Shown: one piece after another, positions 21,518 through 31,119 of the stretch
Numbering within the stretch: position 1 is the first letter of the stretch
How the letters are laid out: each line of letters begins with the position of its first letter
NCBI GenBank assembly: GCA_014695345.1
Contig: JACJOC010000085.1
Coordinates: 62,001-126,000 of the forward strand
Source: Cyanobacteria bacterium FACHB-471
GTDB taxonomy: Bacteria; Cyanobacteriota; Cyanobacteriia; Elainellales; Elainellaceae
DNA length: 64,000 nt
Direction of reading: 5' to 3'
Notes under the pieces: generated by a model
Told to the model about the DNA's origin: nothing
Seen by the model: only the letters and a program-made list of their open reading frames with translations
The model's database searches: none
Made by a program: the position numbers and the translations under genes

Positions 21518-23791
21518 ATGAGAATAAAGCTCGATAGAGTTAAGATACCTCGATACTTTTTCAACTCCTATACCGAATTGGCAACGTATTTCGCCACTCT
21601 AGTTTCTTCCTGCATCTTGTTATTTATTTTCTTAAATTTAGGCGGCTCAACACTTTCAACCCCATTTAGTTATGCTGGTGACGCTTTATATAAAGCTAAT
21701 GAAGTAAAAACTATGATGGACACCGGATGGCTTTTTCATAATCCATCTCTTGGTGCTCCCTTTAGCTACGATAGGCTTGATTTTCCCAGATTTGATTCCC
21801 TCAACTACCTAATCATGAAGATCTTTTTGATCTTCACCAAAGATTACGCCATAGTTCTTAACTCATACTACTTACTCTCTTTTATACTTTGCGCCCTAAG
21901 TGCTTTGTTTGTTATGAAGCACTTTAAAGTATCTAACCTCGTTGCTTTCTACGGCTCAATTCTTTTTGCATTTCTTCCCTACCCTTTTTTTCGAGGGATA
22001 CCACATTTCTCAAATGCAGCCTATTACATGATACCGCTGTCTGTAATGGTTTTGCTCTGGACAGCATTAGGCTCATTCTTTAAAGACGGCAAGATTTCTA
22101 GAAAACACCTTCTAGTCACATTTTTGATATCATTTCTCACTTCGCTGCAAATGCCATACAACGGCTTCTTTATGGCTGTTCTTACACCCGCTGCTGGCTT
22201 ATCTGGATTTCTAAAAACTAAGAATTTCCGGGCGCTTCTAATAGCTGTTTTTATTTGGTTTTCGATCGCAAGCGCTTTTACAATTGAGCAAATACCCAGA
22301 ATCCAGCACAAGTCAGTCCATGGTGTTAATGTTAGCGTCGCCGAGCGTTCTGTTACAGAGGTTGAACTTTATTCACTTAGGCTATCTCAACTTCTTGTAC
22401 CTCACTTCAAACATAGAATTGATAAAGTTGCTGAGGTAAAAGACAGATTTGATGACACCTTTTTGCACACCAATGAGAATAAGACTTCATATCTTGGTCT
22501 ATGGGGAGCAATAGGTTTTTTGTTTCTCTTATTCTTTGTTGTTTTTTCTAAGGTGGATAAGCTCGAATCCACATATTTCCGAAATATCCCTGCCTCATCA
22601 ATTTTGGCTTCGCTAAGTGCGCTAAACATAGTTGCCTTTTCATATGCAACTTTTGCTGGCTTTAGCGCAATGTTTGCCTTTTTTGTGGAGCCTAAAATCC
22701 GGGCCACAAATCGAATATCAGTCTACATCGCATTCCTATCGATATTCGCACTTTGCATTGTTCTAGATGTTGTTAGACGTAGTTTTAAGCCAAGAAAGAG
22801 ATTTTTTATCAATATATTTTTGGCAGTCATTTTCTTTATTAGTCTTCTAGATCAAACTTCTCCAAAATTAATCCCTAAATATGATGCAATTCAGGAGAAT
22901 TATGAACACGACAAGCAATACTTTAGCTTGCTAGAAGAGCGATTACCTGACAATGCTGCTGTTTATCAAATGCCCTACGCCTTCTACCCGGAACGCGGGC
23001 CTATTAACAAGATGACGGATTATGAGCACTTAAAAGCATACTTTCATACGTCTAATTTGAGATGGAGCTACGGTTCTGCCAGAGGACGACAGGGATATTA
23101 CTGGAATATGGATTTGGCAGAGCGTTCTCCGGCTGAGCTAGTTCAAAGGCTAGAAAACTTTGGTTTTTCAGCAATCTACATTAATAGACTTGGCTTTGAA
23201 GATCGTGCAGAAACACTCATGCAGGATTTATCAAACCTGCTGCAACAAGAACCTTTAATCAGCGAAAATGAGCGGTACGCAACCTTCTTTTTACCCGATT
23301 CAGATGTTGCCAACCCGCCTTATCTTGCCGAGCCTTACAAGCTTGGAGACACAATCAGCTTTTCTGCAAATGCCCATCCTATGGTCTTCTACTCGTTGGG
23401 CTGGGCTAAACCGGAGGATTGGGGAACTGGGACCCTTGGGAAAGATGCCCGGTTAGTTATGCAAGTTGACGGTTCACCAGCCTCTAATGCAGTGGAGCTT
23501 TCAGCCATAGCTCGGGCTTTTGTTAACGAGGAACATCCCAAGCTTGATGTAGAGGTGATTGTCAATGGGGAGGAGGTTGGCCAATGGGAGTTTGTTTATG
23601 GAGAGAGTGCAGATGGTGAGCGAAAAGCTGTTATTCCAGCAGATCTAGTTGCCAAGCAAAATCCCCTTGAGATTGTTTTTAAGATGCCTAATGCCAAATC
23701 TCCTGCTGAACTAGGTATTTCTAGTGACGGGCGTGTGCTTGGTCTTGGAATATATGAACTGCGCTTAGACAATGTTAGCAATCCTTTGTAG
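21518..23791 (+). CDS. Polytopic membrane protein, probable GT-C-type glycosyltransferase or related
   Basis: A 757-residue protein. An N-terminal helix (ATLVSSCILLFIFLNLGG) is followed by an extracytoplasmic loop with GDALYKANEVKTMMDTGW, then about ten further hydrophobic helices to residue about 450. The loop contains acidic residues after the first helix, as GT-C enzymes that use polyprenyl-phosphate sugars do (compare GtrC or YfhO-like proteins). The last 300 residues form a soluble part that should face the periplasm, with a beta-rich tail. It follows a GT2 that may supply the lipid-linked donor. I recognise no precise family; the GT-C reading is an inference from topology and context. 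Confidence 0.7.
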   Translation: MRIKLDRVKIPRYFFNSYTELATYFATLVSSCILLFIFLNLGGSTLSTPFSYAGDALYKANEVKTMMDTGWLFHNPSLGAPFSYDRLDFPRFDSLNYLIMKIFLIFTKDYAIVLNSYYLLSFILCALSALFVMKHFKVSNLVAFYGSILFAFLPYPFFRGIPHFSNAAYYMIPLSVMVLLWTALGSFFKDGKISRKHLLVTFLISFLTSLQMPYNGFFMAVLTPAAGLSGFLKTKNFRALLIAVFIWFSIASAFTIEQIPRIQHKSVHGVNVSVAERSVTEVELYSLRLSQLLVPHFKHRIDKVAEVKDRFDDTFLHTNENKTSYLGLWGAIGFLFLLFFVVFSKVDKLESTYFRNIPASSILASLSALNIVAFSYATFAGFSAMFAFFVEPKIRATNRISVYIAFLSIFALCIVLDVVRRSFKPRKRFFINIFLAVIFFISLLDQTSPKLIPKYDAIQENYEHDKQYFSLLEERLPDNAAVYQMPYAFYPERGPINKMTDYEHLKAYFHTSNLRWSYGSARGRQGYYWNMDLAERSPAELVQRLENFGFSAIYINRLGFEDRAETLMQDLSNLLQQEPLISENERYATFFLPDSDVANPPYLAEPYKLGDTISFSANAHPMVFYSLGWAKPEDWGTGTLGKDARLVMQVDGSPASNAVELSAIARAFVNEEHPKLDVEVIVNGEEVGQWEFVYGESADGERKAVIPADLVAKQNPLEIVFKMPNAKSPAELGISSDGRVLGLGIYELRLDNVSNPL

Positions 23792-23805
23792 GAGGTTCAG
23801 AATTA

Positions 23806-24579
23806 GTGTCAGATATGCCAGCTAATAATCTTGTCTCAGGAATAGCAACAGCGGTTAAGCAAGGCTACGTCCTGCTCTTTAGAGGATTACGTAGCCTTGC
23901 CAAAAGCATAGGTTTGTTAGGAGTATTAGAAGCTCATAAGAACAACCGCACCCTGTTCTGGCTTCGCAGTTTATTTGCCATTTATGATATGGACGATATG
24001 ATTCGTCTGGGTGTGCCCTGGTGGACTTTTTCATCCATTGATTTGGTTGAACGTTTTCTAGCAAATGTGCCGCAAGCGCGCGTATTTGAATACGGGGCTG
24101 GGGCAAGCACGCTCTGGTTAGCTCAACGTGCTGGTGCAGTATATTTTCTTGAACATGATGCTGTGTACAAAAAGAGCCTCGATCGCTACACTGCTGGACT
24201 AGCAAATGCCAAGGGGTTTTTGGAGGTTCCGGTTCCAGATAAATCACCAGAACCTTTCACGTCAAGTCGCTCGGATATGCGGGGTATGAGCTTCAGGAAC
24301 TATGTCAAACATCTTGATGCTGTGGATGGTCTATTTGACCTGATCATCATTGATGGTCGATGTCGGGAGCAGTGCCTAGAGCAGGCTTTGCCACGTCTTA
24401 AAAAAACTGGGTGTATTGTATTTGACAATAGCGGTAGAAAGCGCTACCGCAGAGTTATTGAACAACTGAATTATCCTATGATTGAAACTCGCGGATTAAC
24501 ACCCTCTTTACCTTATCCAGGTCAGACTACTCTAATTTTTAAGTCGGTGGAAGTACGAAATAAGCTTCAAGCTAAGTGA
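23806..24579 (+). CDS. Methyltransferase-like protein (class I fold)
   Basis: A 257-residue protein with FEYGAGASTLWLAQRAGAVYFLEHD (about 97-121) as a motif I equivalent and FDLIIIDGRCREQCLEQALPRL, a pattern seen in SAM-methyltransferase-like proteins of polysaccharide clusters. Start is GTG at 23806: TAGGAGG ends 10 nt before it, and a later in-frame ATG has no ribosome site. The stop shares bases with the GTG of the next gene. Whether it still methylates is uncertain. Confidence 0.75.
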   Translation: MSDMPANNLVSGIATAVKQGYVLLFRGLRSLAKSIGLLGVLEAHKNNRTLFWLRSLFAIYDMDDMIRLGVPWWTFSSIDLVERFLANVPQARVFEYGAGASTLWLAQRAGAVYFLEHDAVYKKSLDRYTAGLANAKGFLEVPVPDKSPEPFTSSRSDMRGMSFRNYVKHLDAVDGLFDLIIIDGRCREQCLEQALPRLKKTGCIVFDNSGRKRYRRVIEQLNYPMIETRGLTPSLPYPGQTTLIFKSVEVRNKLQAK

Positions 24580-25532
24580 AAAAAGCTGTTTACCTGGTTG
24601 GTTATCTGGTAGTTGGACTATCACTGTTTTTTCTTCTGAGAAACTTGGTAGTTAACTTAAAAGATATTCCTGGCTTTGAATTTACTTACCAAGCCGTTCT
24701 AGCGTTGGTTATGTCTACGCTTCTTTGTGCTGGTACGGTTGCAATTTTAAGTTTGGCTTGGAGTCTCTTAATTAGAGGAGGTAATGTCTATTTGACGGTT
24801 AGACAAGCTTATGTGATTATGGCTCAATCCCAGATTGGCAGATACTTACCCGGAAACATTTGGCACTATGCGGGTCGGGTCGCTTTAGGTCGCCGATATG
24901 GAGTTTCTGCTGAAGCGACCCTTCTCAGCACCAGCATGGAAACCGTGATGATCTTTGGGATGGGTCTCATCATATCGGTAGCTGGGTTGCTATTCAGTGA
25001 GCAGTTTTTCCCAGATGTCAGGATAGATTTCTACACAAGGAATCTTGCTGCACCGATCGCCTTAGTCATTGCTGTATTTGCAGTAATTGGCTTGGCAATT
25101 ACCGCTGTATTTGTTGTTGCCAAACCTGTTTGGACATCTGCCAAAAATTGGATTAAGGAACGCTTGCCCTACATTCACGTAGGACGTATTGGTGTATCGG
25201 GACTTCTCTATATTTCAATATTTCTTATATTTGGAAGTGTTATTTGGCTTTTACTAAACTTAATTTGGCGAGTAGAAGCTGGAATATCCTGGTATCAATT
25301 TGTTTGGAGTTTTTCGATAGCCTGGGTAGCTGGCTTTGTGACTCCGGGTGCCCCAGGAGGTATAGGTGTCAGAGAAGCGATCCTGGTTACGTTGTATTCT
25401 CCAGTATTGGGAGAAGGACTGGCGTTAGGTTTGTCGCTCATGTTGAGGGTGCTAACGAGTTTAGGAGACCTAGTTGCATTTGGTCTAGCCTACTATCTAA
25501 GTCAAACCCAAAATTTGAAATCTTTAAGATAA
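24576..25532 (+). CDS. Lysylphosphatidylglycerol-synthase-like integral membrane protein (UPF0104)
   Basis: A 318-residue protein with about eight membrane helices. Characteristic segments are QSQIGRYLPGNIWHYAGRVALGRRYGVS and, near the end, GFVTPGAPGGIGVREAILV, both hallmarks of the PF03706 family whose founding member is the flippase part of MprF. Relatives in polysaccharide clusters have been proposed to move lipids or lipid-linked sugars. GTG start overlaps the previous stop, and the dehydratase gene follows after 4 bp. A role in lipid-linked intermediate transport is inference. Confidence 0.82.
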   Translation: MKKAVYLVGYLVVGLSLFFLLRNLVVNLKDIPGFEFTYQAVLALVMSTLLCAGTVAILSLAWSLLIRGGNVYLTVRQAYVIMAQSQIGRYLPGNIWHYAGRVALGRRYGVSAEATLLSTSMETVMIFGMGLIISVAGLLFSEQFFPDVRIDFYTRNLAAPIALVIAVFAVIGLAITAVFVVAKPVWTSAKNWIKERLPYIHVGRIGVSGLLYISIFLIFGSVIWLLLNLIWRVEAGISWYQFVWSFSIAWVAGFVTPGAPGGIGVREAILVTLYSPVLGEGLALGLSLMLRVLTSLGDLVAFGLAYYLSQTQNLKSLR

Positions 25533-25536
25533 CCCC

Positions 25537-26502
25537 ATGACAAAGAAAGCCTTGATCACCGGATTAACTGGACAAGACGGTTCTTATCTCGCTGAACTTT
25601 TGTTAGAAAAAGGCTATGAGGTGTACGGGTTGGTGCGTCGATCCAGTTCTGGTAATGTTGGGCGGATTGGTCATCTTTCTGATCGAATTCAAATTGTTTC
25701 GGGCGACCTTCTAGATCAATTTTCTTTAATGGATGCGATCGCCAGCGCCCAACCGGATGAGATTTATAATCTTGCTTCCCAGAGCTATGTCCCAATTTCT
25801 TGGACACAACCCGCCCTCACAGCCGAGTATACGGCGATCGGAGTCTCTCGACTTTTAGAAGCGATTCGTCGCGGTAAACCTGATGCCAGACTTTACCAAG
25901 CCTCTAGTAGTGAAGTCTTTGGACAACCTGACGAATCTCCTCAAAATGAGCGTACTGCCTTTCGGCCTCGCAACCCTTATGGTGTTGCCAAAGCCTATGC
26001 CCACTGGATGACGATCAACTACCGTCAGCAGTACAACCTCTACGCCTGCTGCGGGATCACTTATACCCATGATTCCCCCCGACGGGGAACAGAATTTGTG
26101 TTTCGCAAGATTACTAATGGAGCTGCCAGGATTAAACTGGGTCTGGACAACGAGTTGAAATTAGGAAATCTAGATGCCCGTCGAGATTGGTGTTATGCCA
26201 AAGACGCGGTATATGCAATGTGGTTGATGCTGCAACAAGAGCAACCCGACGATTACATTATCGCTAGCGGCGAAGCTCGTTCTGTCAAAGAGCTAGTTGA
26301 ATGTGCGTTTAATTGTGTCGGCTTGAACTGGCAGGATTATGTCTCTGTTGATCCTGCTTTCTATCGCCCTGATGAAGCAGTGCAGTTAGTCGGTTCTACT
26401 GATAAGATTCAGAAAAGTTTGGGTTGGAAGCCTGGTCACTCTTTTGAGCAATTAGTCGAATTGATGGTTGATTACGACCTCAAGCAATTGAGTGACGGCT
26501 AA
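25537..26502 (+). CDS. gmd: GDP-mannose 4,6-dehydratase
   Basis: Converts GDP-mannose to GDP-4-keto-6-deoxy-mannose, precursor of GDP-fucose, GDP-rhamnose and related deoxysugars. The 321-residue protein has the NAD(P)-binding GLTGQDGSYLAELL, the SSSEVFG motif with the catalytic Ser/Thr and Glu, and the YGVAKAYAHW active-site Tyr-X3-Lys. It has the family's HDSPRRG segment where many members have HESPRRG. It supplies an activated sugar to the surrounding glycosyltransferases. No reductase or epimerase that would finish fucose or rhamnose is encoded in the window, so the final sugar is open. Confidence 0.92.
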   Translation: MTKKALITGLTGQDGSYLAELLLEKGYEVYGLVRRSSSGNVGRIGHLSDRIQIVSGDLLDQFSLMDAIASAQPDEIYNLASQSYVPISWTQPALTAEYTAIGVSRLLEAIRRGKPDARLYQASSSEVFGQPDESPQNERTAFRPRNPYGVAKAYAHWMTINYRQQYNLYACCGITYTHDSPRRGTEFVFRKITNGAARIKLGLDNELKLGNLDARRDWCYAKDAVYAMWLMLQQEQPDDYIIASGEARSVKELVECAFNCVGLNWQDYVSVDPAFYRPDEAVQLVGSTDKIQKSLGWKPGHSFEQLVELMVDYDLKQLSDG

Positions 26503-26527
26503 CTGTGAAATAGAAAGAGATTTGCTC

Positions 26528-26568
26528 AGAAATGAAACTCAGAAATAGGTTCTTCGGGTTTCATTTCT
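26528..26568 (+). terminator. Stem-loop after gmd
   Basis: An 11-bp perfect stem (AGAAATGAAAC and its complement) closes a 19-nt loop 25 bp past the gmd stop. There is no T-tract, so termination is uncertain. Confidence 0.4.
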
Positions 26569-26677
26569 AAGCAGAAATTAGACTAGAAGTGCACGGAAAT
26601 AAGCGAGATAGCACTTAAATCATTGTCTATGCCTGTACTAGTAGCAAGGTGATCGGTGTACTCAAAGTATATATTTG

Positions 26678-27838
26678 ATGTTAAAAGTTGTAGTTGATGC
26701 GACTCCGTTGCTTCCAAAACCTAGTGGTGTTGGCTTTTATGTTGCCAATCTGATTCAGGCACTTCATGCATTACAGGACCAAGAAAACTTTCAGTTAGGA
26801 ATTGCTTACCAGCCAAGTCTCAAGAATTGGCTTCACGGAAATCTTAAATTCCCTGATTCAATTCAGCAATATTCTAATCTTCATTTGCTACCGTTGCCTG
26901 TTAGAGTTCTTAATCTATTAGCAACCGTTCCAAATCCACTTTTGTCTTATTTTGAGCAATCTTTTGAGCTACCAGATATTGTTCATGGCACTAATTACGC
27001 TGTATATCCGTGCCAAAAGAGTTTGAGGGTAATGAGCATTTATGATCTGACATTTATCAAGTACCCAAACTATGTCAACGCAATTGTCAGAAGCTATGCC
27101 TCACGTATTCAGCAATGTCTTAGATGGACTGATCTAGTTTTGACAATTTCGGAAAGTTCTAAGCAGGATATTGTTGAGCATTTGAATGTTAGCCCTAGCC
27201 GGATTCAAGTTACTCCCCTAGCAAGTCGTTATCACACAAATTACCTATCCAAAGAAGTGGCTGAACAGCTTACTCATTCTGTTAGCTATGACTTTTCAAA
27301 ACCTTATATTCTTTTTGTTAGCACGATTGAGCCTAGGAAGAATATTAACGTTTTGATTAAGGCATTCAATCTACTTAAGCAGAAACACAAAATCGAGCAT
27401 CACTTAATTTTAATTGGGCAAAAAGGTTGGCAGTATAAACCAATTTTTGCAGAGATTGAGCGATCGCCCTGGAACCACTGCATCCATCATCTCAACTATT
27501 TGTCTGATGAGTTGGTTGCCTTGTTTTATTCAAAAGCAGATGTTTTTGTGTACCCATCCCACTACGAGGGATTTGGTCTACCAGTATTAGAAGCTATGAC
27601 GTTAGAAGCTCCCGTTATAACTTCTAATACGTCGTCGCTACCCGAAGTTGCAGGAGATGCGGCGCTTTTAGTTGATCCAAACGATGTTGCAGACATAGCT
27701 AATGCCATCTTGCGCGTCGTGAGCGATCGCACCCTACGTCAAGAACTGATTCGCAAAGGCAAAGAGCAAGCAAAGCTATATTCCTGGGAGAGAACTGCTC
27801 ATGAAACCCTCAGAGCTTATCGTTCGCTTCTGGTATAA
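26678..27838 (+). CDS. GT4 family glycosyltransferase (GT1-like, mannosyltransferase type)
   Basis: A 386-residue GT-B enzyme. The N-terminus ATPLLPKPSGVGFYVANLIQ and the middle ILFVSTIEPRKNINVLIKAF, YPSHYEGFGLPVLEAM and TSNTSSLPEVAGDAALLVDP are those of the common bacterial GT4 subfamily that includes mannosyltransferases. I chose the ATG at 26678; a TTG directly before it is in frame. Separated from gmd by about 175 bp, so it may have its own promoter. It ends the polysaccharide island; the next gene is convergent and belongs to tRNA modification. Confidence 0.88.
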   Translation: MLKVVVDATPLLPKPSGVGFYVANLIQALHALQDQENFQLGIAYQPSLKNWLHGNLKFPDSIQQYSNLHLLPLPVRVLNLLATVPNPLLSYFEQSFELPDIVHGTNYAVYPCQKSLRVMSIYDLTFIKYPNYVNAIVRSYASRIQQCLRWTDLVLTISESSKQDIVEHLNVSPSRIQVTPLASRYHTNYLSKEVAEQLTHSVSYDFSKPYILFVSTIEPRKNINVLIKAFNLLKQKHKIEHHLILIGQKGWQYKPIFAEIERSPWNHCIHHLNYLSDELVALFYSKADVFVYPSHYEGFGLPVLEAMTLEAPVITSNTSSLPEVAGDAALLVDPNDVADIANAILRVVSDRTLRQELIRKGKEQAKLYSWERTAHETLRAYRSLLV

Positions 27839-27853
27839 ATCCCTGGTGTTGCC

Positions 27854-29026
27854 TTAGATCGAGGCTTCAGGCAGAATCAGCATTGCATCTCCAAATGAGT
27901 AGAAGCGGTAATTTTGGGCGATCGCCTCTTGATAGAGCGCTAGCAGTCGCTTTCGCCCAATCAAAGCGCTGACCAGCATCAGTAAGCTGGACTTAGGCAA
28001 ATGGAAATTGGTGATTAGCCCTTGCACCACTCGCCACTGGTAGCCAGGGTAAATAAAGAGGTCAACCTTGCCGCGATAAGGCTGAAGCGTTCCTGCCTGA
28101 GCTGCACCTTCTAGAGCACGGGTAACGGTGGTACCGACTGCAAAGATACGTCCCCCTTGAGCTTGGGTTTGGCGAATTTTTTCCACCGTTTCGGGGGGAA
28201 CTTCTACCCACTCTCCGTGCATTTGATGGGTGGTGATGTTATCTGTTTCCACCGGGCGGAAGGTTCCTACCCCAACGTGCAGGGTGATAAATGCCTGGTC
28301 AATTCCTTTTGCTTTGAGTTGAGCGAGCAATTCTGGCGTGAAGTGTAGCCCTGCGGTAGGGGCAGCAACGGCACCGGGGCGATCGCCATACACCGTCTGG
28401 TATTGCTCTGGATCAGCTTCAGATCCAGTAATGTAGGGCGGCAAAGGCACTTGGCCCAGCTGCTCTAGCACTTCGTAAAGAGACTGTCCTTCCGGTAGGT
28501 TAAATTGAATAATCCGTCCACCAGTTGGCTCATCAGTTGACAGGATCTCGGCAGCTAATGGTAGACCGGACTGGACTGATAGATCGGGCTGAACTGGTAG
28601 ATCGGGTTGAACGATGCTTTCCTCCAATCCTCCAAACAGAATTTGTGCCCCTGGTTTGAGTCGTCTGCCAGGTTTGACGAGGGCTAACCAACGATTGGGC
28701 TGCTGTTCCTCTAACAGTAAAACCTCGACCTCAGCGCCTCCTGGCTTACGCCCGTAGAGACGAGCGGGAATTACGCGGGTGTTGTTGAGTACCAAGAGGT
28801 CGCCGGGTTGGAGCAAATTCGGCAAATCTCGAAAGATACTGTGCTGGTGCGTGACAGTTGACGAAACGACAAGCAATCGGGCACTGTCTCTGGGAACGAC
28901 AGGGTTTTGAGCAATTTGCTGCTCGGGTAACTGGTAATCATATGCAGCCAACAGCCAATCTGATTGGTCGGGAGGAATGGAGGGCGATCGCTTCCAGTTT
29001 TGTTCGTCCGTTATCTTGCTCATCAT
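27854..29026 (-). CDS. queA: S-adenosylmethionine:tRNA ribosyltransferase-isomerase
   Basis: Transfers and isomerises the ribosyl part of SAM onto preQ1 at position 34 of GUN-anticodon tRNAs, giving epoxyqueuosine. Segments seen are [26 protein letters not shown] (early), [34 protein letters not shown] and [15 protein letters not shown] (late). At 390 residues it is longer than the usual 340-360, because of an extra N-terminal tail of about 20 residues and an internal low-complexity insert at residues 140-156 with the repeated QPDL motif. The protein starts with two ATG codons; either could be used. Convergent with the GT4 gene, with only 15 bp between stops. Confidence 0.94.
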   Translation of the reverse strand: MMSKITDEQNWKRSPSIPPDQSDWLLAAYDYQLPEQQIAQNPVVPRDSARLLVVSSTVTHQHSIFRDLPNLLQPGDLLVLNNTRVIPARLYGRKPGGAEVEVLLLEEQQPNRWLALVKPGRRLKPGAQILFGGLEESIVQPDLPVQPDLSVQSGLPLAAEILSTDEPTGGRIIQFNLPEGQSLYEVLEQLGQVPLPPYITGSEADPEQYQTVYGDRPGAVAAPTAGLHFTPELLAQLKAKGIDQAFITLHVGVGTFRPVETDNITTHQMHGEWVEVPPETVEKIRQTQAQGGRIFAVGTTVTRALEGAAQAGTLQPYRGKVDLFIYPGYQWRVVQGLITNFHLPKSSLLMLVSALIGRKRLLALYQEAIAQNYRFYSFGDAMLILPEASI

Positions 29027-29215
29027 TCTGCTTGAAATTCTGCTTGAAATTTAGTATCTACGGTAAAGCCTGCCCTGTTTTCAGTTTGCTTTTAGTCTTC
29101 CGCTTCGTCAGATTGGGTGAACCTCCCTACTCCAGGTCGGGGATTATTCCCCTATTGGTTATCCGTGATTCCATTCAGAATATAGATGTAGCATTTGCCC
29201 GGACATCCAAACCTT

Positions 29216-29605
29216 ATGGAATATCTCTATTACCTTGCAAATGCCAGCCTGACGTTGAGAGTTGTCGAACACCTCCACACTTCACCCTGGCTCCCAGTCC
29301 GTTTCATGACTGTGATCCACCAGATTGACGGCTGGGTAGTTAAGGTAAAACTCACTCACAACCTGGATGCACAGCAGCACGGAGATTTCCGCGCTTTCCT
29401 AAACGAACTGGGTATTCCCTATGAGCCTGAAATTCGCGTGAAAATGGCTCTTTGGGGACTAGAAACGGGACAGTCTCCAATTGACGTGATGCATCGCTAC
29501 CAGGTCGCTGTTGTCTCTCATGGCAATCCTGATCGCGACGAAATTGAGGAATTTCGCAAGCAATTCGTTCACGGACTCGGCTACTGTCCAGAAACTTTGG
29601 CTTAA
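29216..29605 (+). CDS. Small conserved protein of unknown function
   Basis: A 129-residue soluble protein starting MEYLYYLANASLTL; an in-frame TTG 21 bases earlier is possible. I recall no named family. The sequence is well behaved (amphipathic, no low complexity) with a core WLPVRFMTVIHQIDGWVVKVKL and a helical tail ending GYCPETLA. It is followed by a textbook terminator, which supports a real transcribed gene. It lies between divergent queA and convergent rnz, with no clear partner. Function unknown. Confidence 0.7.
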   Translation: MEYLYYLANASLTLRVVEHLHTSPWLPVRFMTVIHQIDGWVVKVKLTHNLDAQQHGDFRAFLNELGIPYEPEIRVKMALWGLETGQSPIDVMHRYQVAVVSHGNPDRDEIEEFRKQFVHGLGYCPETLA

Positions 29606-29639
29606 GCTGGCAACCACTTACAGCCTAATCTGAATTACC

Positions 29640-29669
29640 AGGAGCGCAGCATTGCTGCGCTCCTTTTTT
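29640..29669 (+). terminator. Rho-independent terminator
   Basis: An 11-bp stem (AGGAGCGCAGC with its complement), ATT loop, and six T residues, 35 bp after the small conserved gene. Confidence 0.9.
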
Positions 29670-29721
29670 AGGTTATTTCTGTTCTAGGTTATTTTAAAGT
29701 TGATTAAATCAGGTGCAATAA

Positions 29722-30675
29722 CTAAACCGCTGCCAATGTTTCGGCTTGGCGACGAGGAATGTCATAAGTGAAAAAGTCATGAGCCATGGTCGTATGGGGA
29801 AAGATTGTCTGAGCTTCAGACAGCAGATCAGTGAGGGCGATCGCATTTCCCGGTGCATAGCGCGGGCTAAAGTGAGTCATAATCAGCTTCTTGGCTCCCG
29901 CTGCAAGAGCTACCTGAGCCGCCATCGTAGAAGTAGAATGAAGCCGCTGGTAAGCTAATTCAGCATCCTGATGGGCAAACGTCGCTTCATGCACTAGCAC
30001 ATCTGCATCTTGCGCTAGCTCTACCGAATTTTCACAGAAAATCGTATCGGTGCAATAGACAAACTTACGTCCAATCTGGGTTTCGCCACATAGATCAGCC
30101 CCATTAATTTTGCGCCCATCTGCTAAGGTAATCACCTCCCCTCGCTTGAGCTTGCCATACAGTGGACCTGAAGGAATGCCTAACGCAGCAGCTTGCTCTA
30201 CATCAAATCGTCCTGCTTTATCTTTTTCCGAAACGCGATACCCAAAAGCAGGTACCCGATGCGTCAAAGGGCTACAGCTTACGGTAAATTCCTCATCCTC
30301 AAATACAACTCCGGGCTGTACGGTGTGGACTTTTACCGGATAGGAAAAATGGGTCTGAGAATAGCGCCCACAGGCTCGCAAATACTCATTCAGGTGAGGT
30401 GGTCCGTAAACATCAATCCGGGTTGGATTACCCGCCAACCCACAGCTTGCCAGCAGCCCCATCAAGCCGTAGATGTGGTCCCCGTGCATGTGAGTGACAA
30501 AAATGCGCGTGATTTGGCTAATCTTGACATCACTACGGAGAATTTGGTGTTGAGTGCCTTCGCCACAGTCAAATAGCCAGGTTTCTGCTCGTTGCGGCAG
30601 TCGCAGAGCAATGCTGGAAACGTTGCGCGATCGCGTCGGCACACCCGAACTAGTTCCTAGAAAAGTAATCTGCAA
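29722..30675 (-). CDS. rnz: Ribonuclease Z (tRNA 3'-endonuclease)
   Basis: Cuts tRNA precursors after the discriminator base. The 317-residue length is that of the short, bacterial form. The zinc site HMHGDH-I sits at residues 62-68 (H62, H64, D66, H67), preceded by [17 protein letters not shown] and the PxKxRN-like entry, and followed by [14 protein letters not shown] and MTHFSPRY, which supply the remaining metal ligands. A plain metallo-beta-lactamase hydrolase is unlikely given this set. The ATG is followed directly by MQITFLGTS, the family's usual start. Confidence 0.95.
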   Translation of the reverse strand: MQITFLGTSSGVPTRSRNVSSIALRLPQRAETWLFDCGEGTQHQILRSDVKISQITRIFVTHMHGDHIYGLMGLLASCGLAGNPTRIDVYGPPHLNEYLRACGRYSQTHFSYPVKVHTVQPGVVFEDEEFTVSCSPLTHRVPAFGYRVSEKDKAGRFDVEQAAALGIPSGPLYGKLKRGEVITLADGRKINGADLCGETQIGRKFVYCTDTIFCENSVELAQDADVLVHEATFAHQDAELAYQRLHSTSTMAAQVALAAGAKKLIMTHFSPRYAPGNAIALTDLLSEAQTIFPHTTMAHDFFTYDIPRRQAETLAAV

Positions 30676-31119
30676 GATGGGTCAACCTGATTTTTGGCAC
30701 AAATGCTTTGCACGAATCTTCTGCACAAATCTATAGTGACATAGGATGCAAATTCATCGCTGTGAACTTCCTAGATTCAAAAATACCGAAACATTCGGCC
30801 GCAGTTAGAGCCTCAAATTCAAGAATTCAAGAGGATTCCGGTTAGTTGTAACTGAGTGATGAATGATGCAAACAGTTATAGCCCATGCCGGACAAAGATT
30901 ATAGGTAAAACGTTCGCACTACAGGTGTTTCGACGATTCATTGAATTGGTATGAGTTCTAAAAGTGACTAGAATTTGATCTAAATTACGGTCTAAATTCG
31001 GTTCAAATTGGTCTATATTGGGCAGGGTTATTGCTTCATGCCAATCTTCCCCTGTCATTTGTGAATCCCTGAGTCCACTGCAAACTTATCTTTATCTCAG
31101 TGTTAGGAGTCCGCAAGTT
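30676..31119. other. Divergent intergenic region between rnz and the SpoIID-like gene
   Basis: About 440 bp. It contains four imperfect 11-bp repeats at 30974-31019 (listed separately). Short reading frames here are chance. It should hold promoters for both flanking genes. Confidence 0.5.
30974..31019. repeat. Four degenerate ~11-bp direct repeats of the type GGTCTAAATT
   Basis: Units end in CTAAATT, CTAAATT, TCAAATT and CTATATT, with a period of 10-11 bp, so they fall on one face of the helix. They lie about 100 bp before the SpoIID-like start. Could be regulator sites or a curved-DNA element; only the periodicity is seen. Confidence 0.6.
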
